The position numbers and the translations under genes were made by a program. Below, piece after piece: positions 1 through 8,417 of a DNA stretch of 64,000 nucleotides (positions within the stretch are counted from its first letter, which is position 1; each line of letters opens with the position of its first letter). The notes under the pieces were generated by a model. That model saw only the letters and a list, made by a program, of their open reading frames with translations. It was not told the origin of the DNA and searched no databases. The DNA comes from Marinilabiliaceae bacterium JC040 (GTDB lineage: Bacteria > Bacteroidota > Bacteroidia > Bacteroidales > Marinifilaceae): positions 662-64,661 of the forward strand of contig SNAP01000005.1 in assembly GCA_022496785.1 (NCBI GenBank). Direction: 5' to 3'.

Positions 1-275
1 GATCTGCTATTTATTACAAAATCACCACTTTTAACTAGTTTTCTATTATCTCCATCATTAGTTTTTGCAGCATTTTCTAATTGAGGAACAACTCCATTTT
101 TTGTAACAGATAGTGCTGGATAATCTTTATCAGAGACTTTAGTCTTTCTTTCTTGAAATTCACTACCTATTCTCTTCACTTCCCAACCCTCAGGAATTTC
201 ACCTAACCAATCAACACCAGAATCCTTATAAGCTGGATATCTCTCAAATTCACAAGTAAAATCTTCTATTTTCAT
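1..275 (-). CDS. hsdS: Type I restriction-modification specificity subunit HsdS, N-terminal fragment
   Basis: The reading frame is open from an ATG at 275 to the left edge, giving 91 residues of an HsdS subunit, which sets the DNA target of a type I R-M complex. The N-terminus has the usual HsdS opening (YKDSGVDWLGEIPEGWEV), followed by the start of a target-recognition domain. The ATG shares one base with the hsdM stop (TAATG), so translation is probably coupled. Target-recognition domains and any recombination sites lie outside the window. Identification is firm; completeness cannot be judged. Confidence 0.85.
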   Translation of the reverse strand, partial: MKIEDFTCEFERYPAYKDSGVDWLGEIPEGWEVKRIGSEFQERKTKVSDKDYPALSVTKNGVVPQLENAAKTNDGDNRKLVKSGDFVINSR

Positions 276-2623
276 TACGCTAAATTTAAGATATCCATAA
301 TCAATCCCTCATTCTCTTTCTCCAAATCTATTATCTCTCTACTTACAACTGAAATATCTCTCAATGGTTTATGCTTGTAAAAATATTTATTGAATGAAAT
401 TTCATAACCTATCTTTGTTGAATCTATATTTATCCATGCTTCTTCTACATGTGGCTTAACTTCTCGTAGATAATATTTATGAATAGATTCTTTCAATGGT
501 ATATTTTCACAATCTCTCAAATCGCTTTCCGATTCATATTGAATATATTCATCCTTTTTCCCACTTGGATAATATCCAAAATCGGATAAATCACTTACAT
601 CACAATCTAAATGTTTCAATAAGTTCTTTAGCTTTTCACCACTTAACTTAGATTTACTTTTAACAACTTTCTCTCCATTCTCGCTATACCAACTTACAGA
701 ATTTAGAATTGCTTTTTTGTCGCTAGCAGATAATTTAATCTCTCTTTCCTTTAATACTTTATCTACTTTATGCTTGAAGATATTAAAATCGTTATGCAAT
801 TCTTTACCTATATTCTGCATCAATATTTTTCCACTTTCAATAAGTCGTAGATGCTTATTCCAGGTTTCTTGCTTTATAAGTTTTTTCCTATTTGCAGATG
901 ATAAATCTATTTCGTTTTTCTCACACCAATCAAGTATATCTTTCTCAAAGTCAGATATCTTTGAGTAAACATCATCTCCATATTTCTCATATGCCCATTG
1001 CATTGGTTCTTTTAAAGATTTATCGAATCGCAATTTTTCTAAATTCTCTTCACTAAATTGAGATAATAAACGTTTTGGCCTTTCTATATTCACTTTATAA
1101 TAACCAAAATCAGAATTATCAAATATCTTAGAAGATATCCCCTCATCAGCTTCACTCTCTATAGCTTCCATTTTAGAGTATATCTTTACTATTTCTTTTA
1201 TGTGTTCTGGAGAAAATTCACAATTCTTGTTACCTAGATTCTTACGTAATTTTCTAAAAGATTTTCCTGCGTCTATTAATTGAACTTTACCTTTTCTTTC
1301 TGGAGATTTATTATTGGATAAAAGCCAAATATATGTTGTGATTCCTGTATTGTAAAATAAATTGTTTGGCATTTGTATAATAGATTCTAAATAGTCGTTC
1401 TCTATTATAAATCTACGTATATTACTTTCGCCTCCTCCTGCATCACCTGTAAATAAACTAGAACCATTATGAACAGAAGCTATTCTTGAACCATCAGTAC
1501 CTTTACCTACTTGCTTCATCTTGCTCACCATCTCCATCATAAATAACAACTGACCATCCGAAGAACGTGGTGTTGCTCCTACTTCTGAAAGTTTGCCCCA
1601 ATAATCTTCTAATTCAATTTTAAAACGAGGATCTATTATTTCTCCACCAGATTTTATAAATTTCTGTTCTATTGCCCAAGATTTTCCATATGGAGGATTA
1701 GATAGCATAAAATTGAATGTCTTTCCACTAAATTCGTCTGTAGATAAAGTGGAACCATTACGTATATTATCAGGATCATCTCCCTTTATCATCATATCAG
1801 ACTTACATATTGCATAAGTCTCATCGTTTATCTCTTTTCCAAACAAATAAACATCTCCATCTGCTCGTATTTCTCCCTCTTTATCTTTTATAAATGATTG
1901 TGCCTCTGTTAACATTCCTCCCGATCCACAGGCAGGATCGTATATTGTTATTATAGGTGGTAAATTGTCTTTTATCGGATCGAATACTAAATGAGTCATC
2001 AAATCGATAACTTCCCTTGGTGTGAAGTGTTCCCCTGCTTCTTCATTATTCTCTTCGTTAAACTTACGTATTAACTCTTCAAATACATACCCCATTCCTA
2101 AATTTGTTAGAGCAGGAAGATGTCTTCCCTCTGTATCTTCTTTTTCGTTTGGAGTAAGATTTATATCTTTCGATGTGAATTTTTCTAAGATGTCAAGTAA
2201 TATATCTTTAGAAGCCATCTTCTTCACTTGACGCTTTAAATCGAATTTTGCTATTATCTCTTTTACATTGGTATCAAAACCATCAAGATATTCTTCAAAA
2301 TTATCTAATAGCTTCTGTTGACTGTTGCTCGCTGTATCATGCAATTTCTGCATTGTCCAACTACTAGTATTGTAGAATACAAAACCAGACGATTCTTTTA
2401 ATCCATCTTCATTAAATTCTGTAAGACCTAATTGCTTTTGTTGAAATTCTACCTCTTCAAGTACTTTTTCTTTTGTCGATTCTAGTAGTACATCCAATCT
2501 ACGAAGAACTACCATCGGTAATATTACATCTCTATATTTCCCTCTAGAATATACATCTCTCAAACAATCATCTGCAATACTCCAAATGAATGATACTATT
2601 TTGTTGTGCGAAGCAGTATCCAT
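275..2623 (-). CDS. hsdM: Type I restriction-modification DNA methyltransferase subunit HsdM
   Basis: N6-adenine methyltransferase subunit of a type I R-M system. The first 140 or so residues are the helical HsdM N-domain. The SAM-binding motif I (DPACGSGGM) is at residues 229-237, preceded by GEHFTPREV at 197-205, and the catalytic NPPY is at 309-312. At 782 residues it is longer than the classical roughly 500-residue HsdM. The extra length is a charged, Lys/Glu-rich C-terminal region from about residue 490, introduced by FGYYKVNIERP, probably involved in subunit assembly. It overlaps hsdS by one base. No hsdR is visible; it may lie to the left. Confidence 0.95.
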   Translation of the reverse strand: MDTASHNKIVSFIWSIADDCLRDVYSRGKYRDVILPMVVLRRLDVLLESTKEKVLEEVEFQQKQLGLTEFNEDGLKESSGFVFYNTSSWTMQKLHDTASNSQQKLLDNFEEYLDGFDTNVKEIIAKFDLKRQVKKMASKDILLDILEKFTSKDINLTPNEKEDTEGRHLPALTNLGMGYVFEELIRKFNEENNEEAGEHFTPREVIDLMTHLVFDPIKDNLPPIITIYDPACGSGGMLTEAQSFIKDKEGEIRADGDVYLFGKEINDETYAICKSDMMIKGDDPDNIRNGSTLSTDEFSGKTFNFMLSNPPYGKSWAIEQKFIKSGGEIIDPRFKIELEDYWGKLSEVGATPRSSDGQLLFMMEMVSKMKQVGKGTDGSRIASVHNGSSLFTGDAGGGESNIRRFIIENDYLESIIQMPNNLFYNTGITTYIWLLSNNKSPERKGKVQLIDAGKSFRKLRKNLGNKNCEFSPEHIKEIVKIYSKMEAIESEADEGISSKIFDNSDFGYYKVNIERPKRLLSQFSEENLEKLRFDKSLKEPMQWAYEKYGDDVYSKISDFEKDILDWCEKNEIDLSSANRKKLIKQETWNKHLRLIESGKILMQNIGKELHNDFNIFKHKVDKVLKEREIKLSASDKKAILNSVSWYSENGEKVVKSKSKLSGEKLKNLLKHLDCDVSDLSDFGYYPSGKKDEYIQYESESDLRDCENIPLKESIHKYYLREVKPHVEEAWINIDSTKIGYEISFNKYFYKHKPLRDISVVSREIIDLEKENEGLIMDILNLA

Positions 2624-2809
2624 ATACTTATAATCTATTTCTTTTGTTTATTTGTCGTGGCAAGTCTATGCCTGTATATCACAAAATTAGATTATAATAT
2701 TTTAAGACCAAATTTATCTATAAATTTTTTAAACCTACTTATAGACTTTTATAACTTCCATCATTATTCAAACGAATAAAATTTCATATAGTATCATTAT
2801 TACATAATC

Positions 2810-2840
2810 ACGTATTACAAATATAGAATTATTAATCCAC
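2810..2840 (-). promoter_or_regulatory. Candidate promoter for hsdM-hsdS inside a 318-nt gap
   Basis: On the minus strand TATATTTG at 2825-2818 matches the Bacteroidetes -7 element TAnnTTTG and is followed by TAATACG. No clear TTTG -33 box is seen. The same 15-base string recurs upstream of the polysaccharide-export operon (7143-7129). It would give a leader of about 190 nt. Two nearer TAnnTTTG matches (2716-2709 and 2689-2682) are alternatives. The rest of the 2624-2941 gap shows no gene. Confidence 0.4.
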
Positions 2841-2855
2841 ATATCTTATTTAAAC

Positions 2856-2896
2856 AAAAAAACAGCAAAATAAAGATCTACTCTTCATTTCACTGT
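2856..2896 (-). terminator. Probable intrinsic terminator of the small membrane-protein genes
   Basis: Read on the minus strand, ACAG/CTGT, AAAT/ATTT and AAGA/TCTT stack into a hairpin with small symmetric internal loops, followed by a run of seven T. It lies just downstream of the gene ending at 2942. Confidence 0.5.
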
Positions 2897-2941
2897 TTAA
2901 TTTTGGAATGTATAATAAAATATTTAGAACTATTTCAATAT

Positions 2942-3154
2942 TTAAAACAAATCTCCAAATATCGAAATTGCAAAAAACGATAATGTACTAATAATTACAG
3001 CTACTACCATACCTCCTAATGTTCTCCAAAAGCAGAATATAGCTGCATACATTATTAAATGTACTAATACAAATAGTACTCTATAGATATTCTTTTTAGT
3101 TTTCTTACTTAGTCCGAGATCCTCTTCAGAAGATCTTTCAATTGTTTCGCTCAT
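2942..3154 (-). CDS. Small membrane protein of unknown function
   Basis: A 70-residue protein I do not recognise. It has an acidic/basic N-terminal tail of about 20 residues, then two hydrophobic stretches (about residues 24-44 and 47-67) likely to span the inner membrane as a hairpin. It lies 81 nt downstream of another small membrane gene on the same strand and is followed by a terminator-like hairpin, which supports a real transcription unit. No catalytic motif is visible. Confidence 0.55.
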   Translation of the reverse strand: MSETIERSSEEDLGLSKKTKKNIYRVLFVLVHLIMYAAIFCFWRTLGGMVVAVIISTLSFFAISIFGDLF

Positions 3155-3235
3155 TTTTTTATATTTAAATTATTCTTTCATAAATATAGTAACTTATATT
3201 TAATATACAATATAAATATATAAAAACTTGAAAAA

Positions 3236-3490
3236 TTATTCAGGAATTAGTGGCATAAAATATCTAAGGCAAGAAACAAAACTTATAAGTAATAATAAGC
3301 TGATTTTATAATTGAGTTTTTTCCTGAATAAGAATAAAATTATAGAGAATGCTATAACTATTGGTATTTCTATTAAATTAGCAAGACTCTGAGGTCCAAC
3401 ATTAAAAGCAACTAACACTATCCATACTAATACTCCTACGAAGGGTAATAACACTCCTTTAATTAAGGTTTTCAAACCATCACCAGCCAT
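3236..3490 (-). CDS. Small membrane protein of unknown function
   Basis: An 84-residue protein not recognised as a known family. It has three hydrophobic segments (about residues 8-28, 37-54 and 61-80) separated by short loops, the middle loop basic (FRKKLN). It probably sits in the inner membrane. It is the first gene of a two-gene unit with 2942-3154. Base composition matches the neighbours. The reading frame alone supports it, so it could be over-called. Confidence 0.5.
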   Translation of the reverse strand: MAGDGLKTLIKGVLLPFVGVLVWIVLVAFNVGPQSLANLIEIPIVIAFSIILFLFRKKLNYKISLLLLISFVSCLRYFMPLIPE

Positions 3491-3601
3491 ATGTTTTCAA
3501 TTTATATTTAAAATTTGTATTTGAAATTTTGATTTCAATATAAATCTAACATATAATTATTAATCTTACAATTATAATTACTATTTAAGGTCAAAATTAA
3601 C

Positions 3602-3629
3602 AATAATAAAAGCCACCTCTAAAGGTGGC
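3602..3629 (-). terminator. Intrinsic terminator of the polysaccharide-export operon
   Basis: A perfect 7-bp stem (gccacct/aggtggc, 3612-3618 and 3623-3629) with a 4-nt loop. On the minus strand it is followed by TTTTATTATT. It lies 76 nt past the stop of the kinase gene. Confidence 0.8.
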
Positions 3630-3705
3630 CTCAAATAACAATTTAAAAACGATTATGAGTAAATTCTCTAAATCTACAGTATTATTAATAAAAAATAATA
3701 TTCTA

Positions 3706-6138
3706 CTACCTTCTTCTATTGTTCTTTGAAATGTATTTGTTTAATTTCAATCTACGTTTTTCTTTTTTCTTATAATATCCATAAGAGTATTTTCCATATG
3801 ATGAATATGAACTCCTTAATGAGCGATGCTTAGCACCATTAAATACTAAACCAACAGATTTTAACATCCCTTTTTTCATTAGATTATGAATATAACGAAG
3901 ACTGGCATGGCTAGAATAATCTTGTCTCACTACAAATAAATTCATATTTGCATGTTTAGAAACTATTAAACCATCTGCAACTAAACTTATTGGTGCATTA
4001 TCTATAACTACATAATCAAATTCATTTTCTAATTTCTTTATGAGCTCCCCAAATACTTTTGATTCTAATAATTCTGCTGGATTAGGTACATCATCTAAAC
4101 CTGCAAGCACTACAGATAAATTCTCACATTCTGTCTCTTGAAGTATATCTTCATAATTAATTGAACCTATTAAATAACTGGCTAAACCTTTATCTTTTAC
4201 CTCTATATCAAATTGTTTATGAAGACTTGGTGTTCTTAAATCACATCCAACAATAACTACTTTAGATCCTCCTAATGCTAATATAGTTGCTATATTACTT
4301 GAAACATGTGATTTCCCTTCTCCTTGGATTACAGAATTTACAGATAATACTTTCCCTTCTTTCAAACCAAAACCCAACTGCGTTTTTACTGTTCTAAAAC
4401 TTTCAGCCATAACAGATCTACTATCTCTGTATATCCATCTCCTACCCTTATCTTCTTCAGAAATTATTGCTCCATATATAGGTATTGTTGTACTCTCATC
4501 TAAATCTTTTCTAGAAACAATATAATCGTACATAAAATATCTAAATAATATAAATCCAATAGGTATAAACATTCCTAAGAACATACCTAATAATAAATTT
4601 ATCTTCATTCGTGGACCCACTTTTATGGCTGTATCATAACATGCTTCATCAATAACTTGTATATCACTTACATTTGATGCCATCTTTATAGCAGCCTCTG
4701 CCCTTCTCTTCTGTAGAAAAGTATATAGATCGTTATTTAAATCAAAATTCCTTTTTATATTTATTAGATTCTGCTCTATTGCTGGTAACCTCTTAAGTTT
4801 TAATAATACCTCTGCTCTACGTTTTTCTAAGGAATTTATATTAATCTTTGTATTGTTTACAAGGTTTACAACATTCTTAGATATTGATAATTTAATTGCA
4901 TGAATCTCATTATCTAAAGCTTCAATTGGTGGATTCTTAGATTTTGAAACTGATAATAATACAGAACGCTTAGAAAATAATGACGATAATCTTATTAATA
5001 GGGCATTTAATGCTTGATCAACTATACCCACTACTGAAGGTGCTACCATTTTATCAGTTAAACAATCTTTTGATAAACCTTCCTTTATATTTCTATAATA
5101 ATTCATCTCCATTCTTGCAGTGAATAATTGACCATCAATTTCCTTTAAAGATTCAGATATTATTTTTGCTTTAGTATCTAAATTGAATGTTGAATTTTGA
5201 GCCTTAAAAGCAGAATATTGGTCTGAAGCTTTTCTTAATGAGTCTATCACGATAGCCATTCTACCATCTATAAACTTTACTATATTTCGTGATCTCTTAT
5301 TTTTTTGATTTAAACCCCAATTTTTATAGACATTAATCAAACTATTTATAAAATCTACTTCTTTCTCTATTGACTCTCCTCTTACTGATAGATTAACAAC
5401 TTCAGATTTCTTATTCGATAAATTAATTCTTAATCTTTCAATATAATTTAATGCTAATTTTGATGTATTTTCTACTTTAAAGAAATATTTACCACCATGA
5501 GGATTAAAAACCTTATGAATAGTAAAATCAAATAGATCTTTATTATATCTCTCACCGTATAATACTGTTTCATCTATATTTAATTCGCGTAACTTACCTT
5601 TCTTGGAATATACTTTACCAGATATTAAAAGTTTATATTTACTAGAATCTACAGGATGAATATGAATATCAACTCCCTCTGGATTTAATTTATAAATTGC
5701 CCCCTCTACATCTTTTAAAATGTATTCCTCTTCAGGAAATTGAACAACGAAAGGAGAATCTTTATATAATAATTTCTTTCTATAGAAACCTGACTTATAC
5801 CACGATGTTCTCCAGTTCAAATCATAAATTGCTTCTCTTATTAAACTATATGATTTAAGAATTGCCATATCATTCTGAACATTCATGTTCAAACAAAAAT
5901 CTAGATTTTCAAATAAACCATCAACTGAACCTTTCTTCATCTCAGATTTTAATAATACAGAAGCTTTCACATCATAAGATGGATTTATATGTAATGTGAA
6001 TAATATCGCAATTAATACACCTAAAAATAAACCTATTAAAACCAGATACCATTTCGATAAAATGATATTAAATATAGCTAGTAAATCTATCGATCTTTCA
6101 CTATCATCTGTATGTCTTGCTTGTCCATCTTCTACCAT
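3706..6138 (-). CDS. Wzc-like polysaccharide co-polymerase with C-terminal BY-kinase domain
   Basis: Inner-membrane protein that controls capsule or exopolysaccharide chain length and export. The N-terminal Wzz part has a membrane segment near residues 29-50, a long periplasmic coiled-coil region, and a second membrane segment near residues 510-535. The cytoplasmic bacterial tyrosine kinase follows: Walker A GEGKS at 606-610, A' motif CDLRTP at about 631-637, Walker B YVVIDNAP at 709-716. The tail has a tyrosine cluster (six Tyr between about 778 and 789), the usual autophosphorylation site. It begins 5 nt after the Wza-like gene. No glycosyltransferase, Wzx or Wzy lies nearby, so the sugar genes must be elsewhere. 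Confidence 0.93.
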   Translation of the reverse strand: MVEDGQARHTDDSERSIDLLAIFNIILSKWYLVLIGLFLGVLIAILFTLHINPSYDVKASVLLKSEMKKGSVDGLFENLDFCLNMNVQNDMAILKSYSLIREAIYDLNWRTSWYKSGFYRKKLLYKDSPFVVQFPEEEYILKDVEGAIYKLNPEGVDIHIHPVDSSKYKLLISGKVYSKKGKLRELNIDETVLYGERYNKDLFDFTIHKVFNPHGGKYFFKVENTSKLALNYIERLRINLSNKKSEVVNLSVRGESIEKEVDFINSLINVYKNWGLNQKNKRSRNIVKFIDGRMAIVIDSLRKASDQYSAFKAQNSTFNLDTKAKIISESLKEIDGQLFTARMEMNYYRNIKEGLSKDCLTDKMVAPSVVGIVDQALNALLIRLSSLFSKRSVLLSVSKSKNPPIEALDNEIHAIKLSISKNVVNLVNNTKININSLEKRRAEVLLKLKRLPAIEQNLINIKRNFDLNNDLYTFLQKRRAEAAIKMASNVSDIQVIDEACYDTAIKVGPRMKINLLLGMFLGMFIPIGFILFRYFMYDYIVSRKDLDESTTIPIYGAIISEEDKGRRWIYRDSRSVMAESFRTVKTQLGFGLKEGKVLSVNSVIQGEGKSHVSSNIATILALGGSKVVIVGCDLRTPSLHKQFDIEVKDKGLASYLIGSINYEDILQETECENLSVVLAGLDDVPNPAELLESKVFGELIKKLENEFDYVVIDNAPISLVADGLIVSKHANMNLFVVRQDYSSHASLRYIHNLMKKGMLKSVGLVFNGAKHRSLRSSYSSYGKYSYGYYKKKEKRRLKLNKYISKNNRRR

Positions 6139-6143
6139 ATCTC

Positions 6144-6935
6144 TTATTTTAATAGATTTAGAACTAGTACTAATGTAGAAATTGATGATATCACCAAGGA
6201 ATAAAATGTTGAATTTACTTTAATAGATTTCCATTTATCTGGCTGTATATATACCACATCATTAACATTTAAAAAGTATGCTTCAGAAAACATGAAGTTT
6301 TTATCCCTTAAATCTATTCTATAAGTCTTTGCTCCATCTTTTGTCTGTCTTACTACTAATACATTTTTTACTAAAGCATAATCTGTTATTCCATTTGCCA
6401 TCGAGATAGCATCTAATACACTTATAGATGCATTATAATTATAATAAGTTCCTGGCCTATGCACTTCTCCTAAAATAGTAATCTTATAATTAAGCATACG
6501 AACTTTTACTACAGCACCCTTAATCATAGTTCCTACTCTTTTACGAATCTTCATCTGTATTTCATTTAATGTTAGATTTTCAACAGGGATCTTTCCTAAC
6601 ATTGGTACAGAAATTGTTCCATCATAATCAACTATATAACCACTAAGATATTGAGTAGTTGGTGAACCATAATTTCCTGACATATAGTAATAGGTACCAG
6701 CACGCCTAGTTGTGTTGAATAGATCTTCAACTTCAGAATTATAAGCTTGAACGTCGATATATAAATTATCACCCACTTTAATCTTATACTCAGGTGCTTT
6801 TATATTTCTTGCTTTTATAACTTGCTTATCGCCCATTTCTCTTAAATACACAACATCTTTATTGGTTATACAAGATGTGAAAAGGACTAATATTAATAAT
6901 ACTAGTAATTTATTTATTCTTCGCGTGTTTAGCAT
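6144..6935 (-). CDS. Polysaccharide export outer-membrane lipoprotein (Wza family)
   Basis: Outer-membrane exit channel for an extracellular polysaccharide, partner of the kinase just downstream. A lipoprotein signal is clear (hydrophobic core, then LFTSC with Cys22). The Poly_export domain occupies about residues 48-150 (YKIKVGDNLYIDV), followed by an SLBB domain (ITILGEVHRPGTYY). A hydrophobic C-terminal segment (about residues 242-262) could be the membrane-spanning helix. Length 263 fits the short Bacteroidetes members. This is the first gene of the unit. Confidence 0.92.
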   Translation of the reverse strand: MLNTRRINKLLVLLILVLFTSCITNKDVVYLREMGDKQVIKARNIKAPEYKIKVGDNLYIDVQAYNSEVEDLFNTTRRAGTYYYMSGNYGSPTTQYLSGYIVDYDGTISVPMLGKIPVENLTLNEIQMKIRKRVGTMIKGAVVKVRMLNYKITILGEVHRPGTYYNYNASISVLDAISMANGITDYALVKNVLVVRQTKDGAKTYRIDLRDKNFMFSEAYFLNVNDVVYIQPDKWKSIKVNSTFYSLVISSISTLVLVLNLLK

Positions 6936-7393
6936 ACATTATCATCATTAAATTAAAAATATAGATTTAATATATACACACTCAATAACTAGAGTACCAT
7001 ACTAACGTTTTATCAAAAATGTATTCTAAAGATTATTATATAACTTGATTTAAGTTTAAGAATTGTAATTTCATTGCGTTTAGTTTAGTTTAATTATTTA
7101 GATAAAATTTCTATTTTTATCATACGTGCGTATTACAAATATATTACTATTATTAATCAATAAACACATTTTAATACAAGATTTTTTCAATAGTCTATAT
7201 TTTTTTTCTAATTAATCTGATTTTTATGTCAAGTATTATATTCTGACAATCAGTTTTTTAAACGTATACTCTCCCTACCATCTCCGTATCAAGTCCCATT
7301 TATATCGAAGAAAGTACAAAGAAGGTAGATTATCGACTCATACCATCTTTATATATTATTGTTAAGTAATTATTTATATAAAATTGAGATTTC
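6936..7393. other. 458-nt gap without a recognised gene
   Basis: It lies between the Wza-like gene and menA, both on the minus strand. It contains the promoter candidate described separately. A patch at about 7262-7350 looks less AT-rich than its surroundings and carries the string taccatct twice (about 7277 and 7340) plus a complementary ggtag (7324). All six frames are broken by stops in that patch and I recognise no family. It could be an untranslated leader, a small RNA or a decayed element. Confidence 0.4.
7129..7160 (-). promoter_or_regulatory. Candidate promoter for the polysaccharide-export pair
   Basis: On the minus strand TATATTTG at 7143-7136 matches TAnnTTTG and is followed by TAATACG. 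GATTAATAAT lies just upstream, as it does before hsdM. Transcription from here would give a leader of about 195 nt. Confidence 0.45.
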
Positions 7394-8293
7394 TTATATC
7401 AAAATTAGAAAACCAGTAAAAAGAGAAAAAGCCAGAGTATTTAGAGATAGCACTTTCAACTGACTATCTAAAGCTCTTCCACTTAATTTCTTTACCTGAG
7501 CTAGATGTTTTATTAAACTTGAATAAGGTAATAAGAGTAAATAGAAATATTCAGAACCTATAAATAAAACATATAAAATCATTAAAACTCCTGACATTCC
7601 TATTAAGAAATAATGATAGTTTTTGGCTCTTCTTTCTCCTATTCTCACAGGTATAGTAATTTTACCACAAACCTTATCATTTTCTATATCTCTTATATTA
7701 TTCAAATTTAATACTCCTATTGAAAGCAAACCAATACTAGATGCTGGCATAAGGATTATTGGATCGAAAATTCCTGTATAAAGATAAAATGTTCCAAACA
7801 CACTTGCTAAACCAAAAAAGATAAACACAAATATATCTCCCAAACCTATATATCCGTATGCATGTTTCCCTAATGTGTATTTTATTGCTGCTATTATTGC
7901 CAAACCTCCTAATACCAACATGTATATACCATCTTTATTAAATAAATTATCAAAACTATTATAAATAAGAAGTATTCCTGAAAATGCTGATAAGAGAATA
8001 AATACTACTATCATTCCTATCATTTCGCGCTTTGTAATTAAATTTGTTTGCATAGCTCTTGTAGGACCTTGTCTAGAATCGTTATCAGTCCCTTTAAGAG
8101 AGTCTCCCAAGTCGTTTGACAGATTCGATAGCACTTGTAGAAAAACAGTTGTTAGAAGTGCATAAATGCATATTGTAAGATTGAACTTCCCATATAATTC
8201 AGAAATGAAACTTCCTAGTATTACTCCAGATAATGAAAGTGGTAATGTTCTTAGTCTAAAACTACCAATCCAAGCTTTTATTTTAGCATTCAT
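7394..8293 (-). CDS. menA: 1,4-dihydroxy-2-naphthoate polyprenyltransferase (MenA)
   Basis: UbiA-family membrane prenyltransferase that attaches the polyprenyl tail to DHNA in menaquinone synthesis. The N-terminus MNAKIKAWIGSFRLRTLPLS is typical. The Mg/diphosphate-binding aspartate motif is in NLSNDLGDSLKGTDND, with a second one (NNIRDIENDKVCGK) about 130 residues later. Eight or so membrane segments are visible. I place the start at the ATG at 8293 (299 aa): the frame extends to a TTG at 8329, but that codon lies inside the -7 promoter element. Confidence 0.93.
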   Translation of the reverse strand: MNAKIKAWIGSFRLRTLPLSLSGVILGSFISELYGKFNLTICIYALLTTVFLQVLSNLSNDLGDSLKGTDNDSRQGPTRAMQTNLITKREMIGMIVVFILLSAFSGILLIYNSFDNLFNKDGIYMLVLGGLAIIAAIKYTLGKHAYGYIGLGDIFVFIFFGLASVFGTFYLYTGIFDPIILMPASSIGLLSIGVLNLNNIRDIENDKVCGKITIPVRIGERRAKNYHYFLIGMSGVLMILYVLFIGSEYFYLLLLPYSSLIKHLAQVKKLSGRALDSQLKVLSLNTLAFSLFTGFLILI

Positions 8294-8326
8294 ATTATAT
8301 TCTTTTTTACTGTTTTTTCTTCTCAG

Positions 8327-8334
8327 CAAATGTA
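8327..8334 (-). promoter_or_regulatory. -7 promoter element of menA
   Basis: Minus-strand TACATTTG (8334-8327) fits TAnnTTTG. It lies 33 nt before the chosen menA start and overlaps the rejected upstream start codon. No clear -33 TTTG is seen. Confidence 0.5.
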
Positions 8335-8417
8335 GAATATATTTCGTTTTTCTAAAATTATTGTATAGGGAAAATGTTTGTAGGTGTAATATACTATTGA
8401 GTTCATTCTTGACAGTA

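Noticed and set aside
2682-2716. Two further TAnnTTTG matches before hsdM
   Set aside because: The motif is common by chance at this base composition; neither has a -33 partner. Kept only as alternatives.
7218-7261. Hairpin CTGATT..GTCA/TGAC..AATCAG followed by TTTTTT on the plus strand
   Set aside because: No plus-strand gene precedes it, so a terminator call has no support; chance is likely in such AT-rich DNA.
8294-8329. TTG start extending MenA by 12 residues
   Set aside because: The codon is part of the -7 promoter element TACATTTG, and the family begins at the later ATG.
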